From the NCBI GenBank assembly GCA_011372825.1, contig DSAK01000048.1, positions 1-11,532 of the forward strand: DNA of 11,532 bases, read 5' to 3'. Below are positions 6,450-11,532 of the stretch, piece after piece. The notes beneath the pieces are model-generated. The model did not search any database. It was not told where the DNA came from and worked only from the letters and a program-made list of their open reading frames with translations. The position numbers were made by a program, and so were the translations under genes. How positions within the stretch are numbered: the stretch's first letter is position 1; each line of letters begins with the position of its first letter. Source of the stretch: Campylobacterota bacterium (GTDB lineage Bacteria > Campylobacterota > Campylobacteria > Campylobacterales > Sulfurovaceae).

Positions 6450-7753
6450 GATATAACCTCTAGTAGATAAGATTTGAGATAAGGGTAGATATCACTCAGT
6501 TCTGGACCATGTTCTGCTCCAGTTAGCAATATCCTTAGTGGTTTAAATAGCTCTTTGCCTTTAAGTTTGGTGGCATTCGCAATATAGCTTTTAAAATCAT
6601 CAAAAGTTTCGAAAAATGGAGCATCAGCTATGGTTTGAGCCAATATTTTCATTGATTCACCCCATTGCCCACTAAAATCTTTTGGTGAAAAGATCGCTTT
6701 GATTTTGGGCTCTAACTCGCTTAGGGTGCTAGCCTCTTCAAGGTAGAGTTTGCATAGTTTTCCTAGTTGTGCATCGCTAAAACCAAAAAGCGTTGAAAAT
6801 TTCTTATCATCCATTCTTTTGAAATGTTCACGGTTGATAAAACGCAATTTATCCATATCAAATCTAGCTGGACTTTTTGAGATGTTGTTTAGATCGAACC
6901 ACTCAATAGCCTCAGGAAGGGTAAAGATCTCAGATGGCGTTTTGTTGCCAAGCAAAAGGAGATAGTTGATGATTGCATCAGGCAAAAATCCTTGCTCTAG
7001 TAGCCATTTAACGCTACTAGCATCATCTCTTTTTGACATTTTTTTATTTTCATTATTAAGAATAATTGGCAAATGGGCGTATCTGACCTCTTGTTCATAG
7101 CCTAGAAGGTTTTTAATGTGGATTTGTTTTGGGGTGTTGCTGATATGGTCTTCGCCACGGATAACTATCTCAATGTTGGTGAGCATATCATCGCAAGCAC
7201 AAGCAAAATTATATGTTGGTGTTCCATTAGCTCTTAGAATCACAAAACTATCAACTTCATTTGGTGCAAAAGAGAGTCTTCCTTTGATTAAATCCTCAAA
7301 CTCTATGGACTCCTTTGGTTTATGAATCCTTATGACAAATGGGATGTTTGAGTTTCTGATATCGGCTATCTCTTGAGGAGTCTTTTTGCTACATTTGCCA
7401 CTATATCTATATGCTTTTGCATCATCTTTTGCTTTTTGTCTATCTGCTTCTAACTCATCAGGGGTACATGTGCACAAAAAAGCTTTTTCTTCTTGCACTA
7501 ATTTGATAGCCAAATTTTGGTGCATATGGAGATTTTTGCTTTGATAAAAAAGCTGATTGTAAGGAAGAGAGAATTTTTCTAAAATTTGTAAGATTTCACC
7601 ATCTTTACCCTCAATATTGCGTTCTTTGTCTGTATCTTCAATGCGGACACCAAAATGAGATTTTTTTTGCATCGCAATAATATAATTGATGATAGCAACT
7701 CGCAAATTACCAATATGCATATCACCAGTGGGTGAGGGGGCGAATCTAAGCAT
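6446..7753 (-). CDS. gltX2: Glutamyl-tRNA synthetase, GltX2 type (probably charges tRNA-Gln)
   Basis: This is a class I aminoacyl-tRNA synthetase that attaches glutamate to tRNA. The 435 residues start with RFAPSPTG, HIGN at 13-16 (HIGH box) and KMSKR at 238-242. A complete zinc site is present (C94, C96, Y117, C121), with spacing as in E. coli GluRS. INREH, PLRILLTG and HGPELSDIYPY near the C-terminus match the second Campylobacterota enzyme. In Helicobacter pylori, GltX2 glutamylates tRNA-Gln, and the GatCAB amidotransferase then makes Gln-tRNA. That specificity is inferred here by family. Two ATGs are adjacent (7756 and 7753). GGAG is two bases from the first and five from the second, so I choose 7753. 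The gene leads its own operon with yggT and slt. Confidence 0.95.
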   Translation of the reverse strand: MLRFAPSPTGDMHIGNLRVAIINYIIAMQKKSHFGVRIEDTDKERNIEGKDGEILQILEKFSLPYNQLFYQSKNLHMHQNLAIKLVQEEKAFLCTCTPDELEADRQKAKDDAKAYRYSGKCSKKTPQEIADIRNSNIPFVIRIHKPKESIEFEDLIKGRLSFAPNEVDSFVILRANGTPTYNFACACDDMLTNIEIVIRGEDHISNTPKQIHIKNLLGYEQEVRYAHLPIILNNENKKMSKRDDASSVKWLLEQGFLPDAIINYLLLLGNKTPSEIFTLPEAIEWFDLNNISKSPARFDMDKLRFINREHFKRMDDKKFSTLFGFSDAQLGKLCKLYLEEASTLSELEPKIKAIFSPKDFSGQWGESMKILAQTIADAPFFETFDDFKSYIANATKLKGKELFKPLRILLTGAEHGPELSDIYPYLKSYLLEVIS

Positions 7754-7784
7754 CATTTCTCCATCAAATGGTTTAATTAATGAA

Positions 7785-7790
7785 ATTATA
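7785..7790 (-). promoter_or_regulatory. Predicted -10 box for gltX2-yggT-slt
   Basis: Read leftward, a perfect TATAAT lies about 31 bases upstream of the gltX2 ATG, in the only non-coding gap of note (7754-7807) on this strand. It is preceded by a T-rich tract, as in many Campylobacterota promoters. A transcript start near 7778 would leave a leader of about 25 bases carrying GGAG. Confidence 0.65.
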
Positions 7791-7807
7791 GGGTATTTTT
7801 CTAAAAG

Positions 7808-8077
7808 TTAGGAAGAAAAAAGTGAAAGCTCATGTTTTAGTTTTTCTTGATTGAGTTTTTTTGTGAGAGTTTGCGACAAGCTATCAAAACGCTCTTTATT
7901 TAGATTGAGTTTAGACATAATGGTTTGGTTATCTTCGCCTTGACTTAAACTCTGAAGACATTTGAACTCTTTTTTTGTGAGTCTTCTTTTTAGGATTTCA
8001 AGCAAATCCTTGTCAGGTTTAAGTTCACATCGTAAAATTTTTATATGTTTGGCGATCTCTTGTTGAAGTGACGTCAT
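7808..8077 (-). CDS. Small protein with helix-turn-helix-like segment
   Basis: I cannot assign a family with confidence. The 89 residues are rich in Lys, Leu and Glu, with no signal peptide or membrane segment. Residues 33-75 (LTKKEFKCLQ, then QTIMSKLNLNKERFDSL) follow the pattern of a LuxR/sigma-region-4 DNA-binding fold: an LTxxE opening helix, a Gly in the loop, a supporting helix and a recognition-like helix. There is no receiver or effector domain, so if it binds DNA it is a stand-alone small regulator. Two cysteines are present, C17 and C40. The ATG at 8077 lies 13 bases after the crcB stop with AGAGG about nine bases upstream. This makes it the last gene of the purC-to-crcB run. Confidence 0.7.
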   Translation of the reverse strand: MTSLQQEIAKHIKILRCELKPDKDLLEILKRRLTKKEFKCLQSLSQGEDNQTIMSKLNLNKERFDSLSQTLTKKLNQEKLKHELSLFSS

Positions 8078-8090
8078 GTGGTATATCCTC

Positions 8091-8480
8091 TTATCTTATT
8101 AAAAAATATTGTGCCAATAAATAGCCACAAGCTGAAAGCATGATAGTTCCAAAAAGATTTAGAATCATACTCAAAATAGCTTCAAAAATTTTACCTCCCT
8201 GAAGCAGAACAAAACTCTCGATAGCAAAAGTAGAGTAGGTAGTAAATGCCCCAAGGAGTCCAACCATCCAAAAGTTTTTATGTAGAGAAAATGATGGATT
8301 ACAAGAGAAATAGGCAAATGCAATACCAGCAAAAAAACTACCCGTTAGATTGACAAATAGCGTACCAAAAGGTAACCAATTGTTTAGATGTGTAGAGCTA
8401 AAATGGTAAACCCAAAAACGCAAAACTGCGCCTATAGCTCCACCACTAGCGACTACGATTATGGTTGGTAAGTGCATCAT
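8091..8480 (-). CDS. crcB: CrcB/Fluc fluoride ion channel
   Basis: This inner-membrane channel exports fluoride as an antiparallel homodimer. The 129 residues hold four hydrophobic helices and the family motifs GGAIGAVLRF at 13-22 (Arg21), FGTLFVNLTGSFFAG at 38-52 (Asn44) and GLLGAFTTYSTF at 74-85. The last is the pore and central sodium-site segment. The first aromatic of its TTFSTF motif is Tyr82 instead of the commoner Phe; the second, Phe85, is kept. There is a single crcB gene, so a homodimer rather than a paired heterodimer is expected. The start lies inside plsC (35-base overlap) at tandem ATGs 8480/8477. No strong ribosome site is visible, so coupling to plsC translation is likely. 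No fluoride riboswitch is present upstream, since that DNA is coding. Confidence 0.93.
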   Translation of the reverse strand: MMHLPTIIVVASGGAIGAVLRFWVYHFSSTHLNNWLPFGTLFVNLTGSFFAGIAFAYFSCNPSFSLHKNFWMVGLLGAFTTYSTFAIESFVLLQGGKIFEAILSMILNLFGTIMLSACGYLLAQYFLIR

Positions 8481-9156
8481 CTATGATCTTTTGCATCTCT
8501 TTTTGTAAATCTTCATACCAGCTATTGGGTGCATCTTTAACATCAATTGGGGGGAGAAACTCTATGTGTATATCGCTTGATTGTGAGACTTTTTTATGCT
8601 CATCAAGCAATGTTTTGCTACCTGTTATCACTACAGGCTGGATACGAAAATCTAATTTTTCTGCTATGATTTTTGCACCTTGTTTAAAACTAAGAAGCTT
8701 TTGCCCCTTTGCACGCGTCCCTTCTGGAAAAATAGCTATAGGACGCTTAAGAGTTTGACGAGAGTATTGTGCCTCTTGAAGTAGTTTTAAAAGCCCCCTT
8801 TTATCCTCCCTTTTTACTCCGATCATATCTCCAATTTTTAGGAGATTGCCTAGATAAAACATCTCAAAAAGCTCTTGTTTTGCTACCCATCGCAGATGAT
8901 TCTTCTGGAGAGCCTCCATCGCTATGATGTCGCAAACACTTTGATGGTTAAGCAAAAACATATCAACATTGCTGTCCATAGTCCCTTTTGAATGGATTTT
9001 GCCTCCTAATAGAAAAATAACAAGCCTATTAAGGCGATGGATGATAATCCCTTTTTGTTTTCTAAAAATTGCAATGAGTGGAATCATCATCAACCCTGCA
9101 ACCACAGCAATAACAAGAAGACCCCAATAGAATCTAATTTTTGCAAAGATTTTCAC
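8446..9156 (-). CDS. plsC: 1-acyl-sn-glycerol-3-phosphate acyltransferase (PlsC family)
   Basis: The product adds the second acyl chain to lysophosphatidic acid to give phosphatidic acid, the precursor of membrane phospholipids, on the cytoplasmic face of the inner membrane. The 236 residues have an N-terminal hydrophobic anchor at about 9-31. They also have the catalytic HX4D box NHQSVCD with H71 and D76, GVKRED at 113-118, FPEGTRAKG at 143-151 and a QPVVITGS segment at 173-180. The start codon is GTG at 9156, preceded by GGATGGAT. It overlaps the end of the SH3-like gene by 23 bases, and crcB starts inside its tail. Specificity for other lysophospholipids cannot be excluded from sequence alone. 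Confidence 0.92.
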   Translation of the reverse strand: MKIFAKIRFYWGLLVIAVVAGLMMIPLIAIFRKQKGIIIHRLNRLVIFLLGGKIHSKGTMDSNVDMFLLNHQSVCDIIAMEALQKNHLRWVAKQELFEMFYLGNLLKIGDMIGVKREDKRGLLKLLQEAQYSRQTLKRPIAIFPEGTRAKGQKLLSFKQGAKIIAEKLDFRIQPVVITGSKTLLDEHKKVSQSSDIHIEFLPPIDVKDAPNSWYEDLQKEMQKIIDDALTNHNRSR

Positions 9157-10180
9157 GCTTTATCCATCCAATTGATTGATTGTTGTATTCTATTTTTATA
9201 AAATCGCCCCTCTCATCAAGAAGCATTGTTTCAAAATCCTCATTTATCCTTCCACTAATAGTGCTAGTTGGTGTCGGCAAGATATAAACAACACTCCCTT
9301 TTGATACACAGATTTTTTCATATGGTATATAAAATGTCACAAGTGTGACCAAAGAGATAATCCCCAGCAAGAAATAGAAAAAATCTTTTTTTATAAGAAA
9401 AAAACCTAAAAACAAAAGGGTCAATGCTATAAAAGTATATCGCTTGACCATCTCAAAACTGTCATCTTTTGGATTTAATCCAACTTGACCAGCTACTGAT
9501 GCATCTTTGATGTGTAAAGGTATCTCATAAGCGATATAATTTTGTTGGATAGTGTTGTAATATGTGAAGTTTAAGCTAATAGCACTATCGCTAACTAATC
9601 CAAAATATTCTCCTTCAGCTTTCGCATGATTTCTTTTAATCTCTTCGATTCCATCTTCGCTAGTGATACTTAGGTGCATATCTTCTAGATTCGACTCTAG
9701 CGCTTCAAGAGAGATCGTAACAAGATATCTAGTGTCATCATACTGTGAGACTTGATAGGTTTTTATCTTCATGTCTGTTGCCAAAACACCACAGAAGTCA
9801 TCTCTTTTTTGCAAACTTGTTATGGGGATATTTGAAGCCTCTATAAAAAATTCCTCTCCACCACTTCTGATGCTTACTTGAGGTATTGTTACACTTGTAG
9901 GGTGGAGTACTTTGAAATAAAAAGTGTAAAAATAGTCATTGCCACTTTTTGCAACAACTGGTTTTTGACTAAGGAATTCAAGAGTTGAAGTTGTATCAAA
10001 ACTAAAAGAGGGTAGAGTCTCATTGGTTGTTTGGTTTGAGCTTGTGATTGTTACAGAAAATAGTTGATTTGGATGAAGTTTTTTTGGTAAATAGCTATAG
10101 TAAAAATGGGCATGAGAGATTGTTGTGCTTAGTGCAATAAAAGCTATTATCGCTAAAAAACGATACATTATATGTTTCAT
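9134..10180 (-). CDS. Membrane-anchored periplasmic protein with C-terminal SH3-like domain, function unknown
   Basis: I do not recognise a named family. Numbered from the ATG at 10180, the 348 residues begin with a signal peptide (about 1-24, cleavage after SHA). A large, mainly beta-strand-like periplasmic region follows, rich in Ser and Thr, to about 240. Two adjacent hydrophobic helices (about 248-263 and 266-284) are separated by a KKD turn. Residues 291-346 resemble a bacterial SH3 domain (VVYILPTPTST ... DFIKIEYNNQSIGWIKRENL). Predicted topology puts both soluble parts in the periplasm. Cysteines lie at 130, 291 and 346. Bacterial SH3 domains often bind cell-wall peptides, so an envelope role is plausible. 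The ATG overlaps the purQ stop (TGATG). A TTG at 10183 is an alternative start, with AAGGA eight bases upstream. Confidence 0.8.
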   Translation of the reverse strand: MKHIMYRFLAIIAFIALSTTISHAHFYYSYLPKKLHPNQLFSVTITSSNQTTNETLPSFSFDTTSTLEFLSQKPVVAKSGNDYFYTFYFKVLHPTSVTIPQVSIRSGGEEFFIEASNIPITSLQKRDDFCGVLATDMKIKTYQVSQYDDTRYLVTISLEALESNLEDMHLSITSEDGIEEIKRNHAKAEGEYFGLVSDSAISLNFTYYNTIQQNYIAYEIPLHIKDASVAGQVGLNPKDDSFEMVKRYTFIALTLLFLGFFLIKKDFFYFLLGIISLVTLVTFYIPYEKICVSKGSVVYILPTPTSTISGRINEDFETMLLDERGDFIKIEYNNQSIGWIKRENLCKN

Positions 10181-10851
10181 CAAGAGGTGAATCCTTGCAA
10201 CATTTTCACTCCGTCATCTGAACCAAGCAAAGACTCTATAGCTCTCTCAGGATGTGGCATAAGTCCAAAGATGTTTTTTGTTTTATTGCAAATCCCTGCT
10301 ATAGCTTCTACTGAGCCATTAATGGAATCTACTTTTCCCTCTTTATCAACATATCTCAACAAAATCTGCCCATTAGCCTCTAATTTTTCAAGCCCCTTGT
10401 CGTCGATGTAGTAGTTGCCATCAGCATGTGCTATAGGTATGTGGAGTATCTCGCCTATACTGCACTTATTAAGAAATGTATTGTTATTATTTTCTACCCT
10501 TAAGTATTGGTATTTTGATTTGAAGTGCAAATTTATATTGCGTTTTAAGGCTCCTGGAAGCAAGCCAGCTTCAGTAAGTATCTGAAAACCATTACAGATC
10601 CCTAGCACTTTGCCGCCACTGTTTGCATACCTTGTGACATCTTTCATGATATTTGCAAAACGGGCAATCGAACCAGAACGGAGATAGTCACCATACGAAA
10701 ATCCACCTGGAACAACCACGAGGTCAATATCTTGCGGCAGTTTCTCTTCACCATGCCAAACTATGATGCTATCACACCCTAGCTTGTCAAACGCATATTT
10801 TGTATCAAATTCGCAGTTGGTACCTGGAAAACGAAGTATAGCTACTCTCAT
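10180..10851 (-). CDS. purQ: Phosphoribosylformylglycinamidine synthase, glutaminase subunit PurQ
   Basis: PurQ hydrolyses glutamine and passes ammonia to PurL, which converts FGAR to FGAM in purine synthesis, in the cytoplasm. The 223 residues are a class I glutamine amidotransferase. The oxyanion segment is VVPGGFSYGDYLRSG at 46-60, the nucleophile Cys86 lies in GICNGFQ, and the triad completes with His200 and Glu202 in MPHPER. The length is normal for the separate subunit, as opposed to the large fused PurL of enterobacteria. The ATG at 10851 overlaps the purS stop by four bases (ATGA) and has only a weak GAGA ribosome site, so coupling to purS is likely. A separate PurL must lie elsewhere. 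Confidence 0.97.
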   Translation of the reverse strand: MRVAILRFPGTNCEFDTKYAFDKLGCDSIIVWHGEEKLPQDIDLVVVPGGFSYGDYLRSGSIARFANIMKDVTRYANSGGKVLGICNGFQILTEAGLLPGALKRNINLHFKSKYQYLRVENNNNTFLNKCSIGEILHIPIAHADGNYYIDDKGLEKLEANGQILLRYVDKEGKVDSINGSVEAIAGICNKTKNIFGLMPHPERAIESLLGSDDGVKMLQGFTS

Positions 10852-11090
10852 TGAACAATCTCTATATTGTAATCTTCTATAACAGTATTTGCCAGTAGAG
10901 TTTGACTCATTTTTTCTACCTCCGCTTTGGCTTCAGTGGCATTTGAGGCATCTAGCTCCAAAACTATTTGTTTGCCTATTCGCACATCTTTTACCCCTGT
11001 AAATCCCAGTGACTCAAGAGCATGAAGTGTTGCTTTTCCTTGCGGGTCAAGCACCCCTTGCTTGAGATATACATTTACTATAGCTTTCAT
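10848..11090 (-). CDS. purS: Phosphoribosylformylglycinamidine synthase subunit PurS
   Basis: PurS is the small structural subunit that bridges PurQ and PurL in the three-part FGAM synthase. The 80 residues show the family landmarks: VYLKQGVLDPQGKA at 7-20, the ALESLGF segment at 24-30, and LLANTVIEDYNIEI at 65-78. The ATG at 11090 overlaps the purC stop in an ATGA junction, with AGGAG seven bases upstream. The order purC-purS-purQ with overlapping ends keeps the subunits in step. Confidence 0.95.
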   Translation of the reverse strand: MKAIVNVYLKQGVLDPQGKATLHALESLGFTGVKDVRIGKQIVLELDASNATEAKAEVEKMSQTLLANTVIEDYNIEIVQ

Positions 11091-11532
11091 CTGTTTGCTC
11101 CTAAAATTCTATTTAACACCTCTTCGTAGGCTACCTTTAATCCACCTAAACCTTGTCTGAATCTATCTTTGTCCATTTTTTCCCCCGTTGTGCTATCCCA
11201 AAGTCTAAAATTATCAGGACTTAGCTCATCTATAAGTATGATATTGCCATGGATATCTCTTCCAAATTCGAGCTTGAAATCAATTAGAGTAAGATTAAGT
11301 GATGCATAAAAATCTCTTAAGATAGTATTGATTTTTCTAGCCATATAACGGATATATTCAAGCTCTGAGCTATCTTTGACTAGTTCAAGTATGATGCAGT
11401 GTTGATCGTTTAGCTTTGGGTCACCTAGCTCATCATTTTTATAATCAAACTCCACTAGTGTAAATGGTAATATAGTACCATCAGCAATACCTAGATTTCT
11501 ACTCAAGCTACCAGTGGCTATGTTTCGTACGA
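11087..11532 (-). CDS. purC: SAICAR synthetase PurC, 5' end outside the window
   Basis: PurC joins aspartate to CAIR with ATP to give SAICAR in purine synthesis. The frame is open to the right edge and gives 147 complete codons, beginning VRNIATGSLSRNLGI. With the usual length near 236 residues, roughly 90 N-terminal residues are missing. The signature LIDFKLEFG, the substrate-binding stretch DELSPDNFRLWD and the closing YEEVLNRI region are all present. A TTG at 11506 within this frame is an internal leucine codon, not a start, because conserved RNIATGS lies before it. This is the first visible gene of the long leftward run, and its promoter is not in the window. Confidence 0.95.
   Translation of the reverse strand, partial: VRNIATGSLSRNLGIADGTILPFTLVEFDYKNDELGDPKLNDQHCIILELVKDSSELEYIRYMARKINTILRDFYASLNLTLIDFKLEFGRDIHGNIILIDELSPDNFRLWDSTTGEKMDKDRFRQGLGGLKVAYEEVLNRILGANR

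Noticed and set aside
7754..7807. Intrinsic terminator between the helix-turn-helix-like gene and gltX2
   Set aside because: No stable GC hairpin followed by a T run is visible; only an AT-rich promoter with a short TTAATTAA palindrome.
8465..8758. 97-codon rightward open frame opposite plsC, and similar frames opposite gltX2, fbp and uvrA
   Set aside because: They lack ribosome sites and recognisable protein features and lie fully opposite well-supported genes, so they are shadows.
9134..10180. BatD-type protein identity for the SH3-like gene
   Set aside because: The signal peptide and beta-rich region are compatible, but there are no neighbouring Bat genes and the C-terminal two-helix plus SH3-like layout does not clearly match.
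11504..11506. TTG as the start of purC
   Set aside because: The frame stays open to the window edge and encodes conserved RNIATGS before this codon, so the gene continues beyond the window.

Overview
This window is an AT-rich stretch of a Campylobacterota (epsilonproteobacterial) chromosome, probably from a free-living, Sulfurimonas-like member, although I cannot fix the genus. The main evidence is the glutamyl-tRNA synthetase. It is the HIGN/KMSKR type that matches my recollection of Helicobacter pylori GltX2 rather than GltX1. The short class I FBPase, the split PurS/PurQ pair, the tight overlapping gene packing and the TATAAT-type promoters without clear -35 boxes also fit.

Layout. A complete uvrA (11-2830, +) meets a leftward operon head-on: mobB (broken), fbp and a 66-residue four-cysteine protein (4361 down to 2827). 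An 83-bp divergent promoter region (4362-4444) separates mobB from a rightward predicted lipoprotein gene (4445-4942). From 4939 to the right edge everything is on the minus strand. In transcription order this is purC (5' end outside the window), purS, purQ, a membrane-anchored SH3-like periplasmic protein, plsC, crcB and a small helix-turn-helix-like protein. A gap of about 50 bp with its own TATAAT box then leads into gltX2, yggT and slt.

How the genes fit together. PurC, PurS and PurQ act in purine synthesis, and PurS and PurQ need a separate PurL. Fbp serves gluconeogenesis, which fits an autotroph or organic-acid user. GltX2 probably charges tRNA-Gln with Glu for later amidation. The YggT, Slt, PlsC, lipoprotein and SH3-like genes concern the cell envelope, CrcB exports fluoride, and UvrA recognises DNA damage. 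Nearly all adjacent genes overlap or sit within a few bases (ATGA, TAATG and TGATG junctions), so translational coupling is likely.

Most notable points. mobB carries both an in-frame stop and a one-base frameshift, yet it still carries the fbp ribosome binding site in its tail. Both convergent junctions in the window are four-base palindromes (TTAA and CTAG) in which each strand's stop codon lies inside the other's. Three unrecognised small or envelope proteins are embedded in otherwise household operons. I see no mobile element, CRISPR array, tRNA, rRNA, riboswitch or convincing intrinsic terminator. Apart from the mobB remnant there is no stretch above 300 bases without a gene. I do not see a convincing undescribed multi-gene system; this looks like a mostly ordinary core-genome region.
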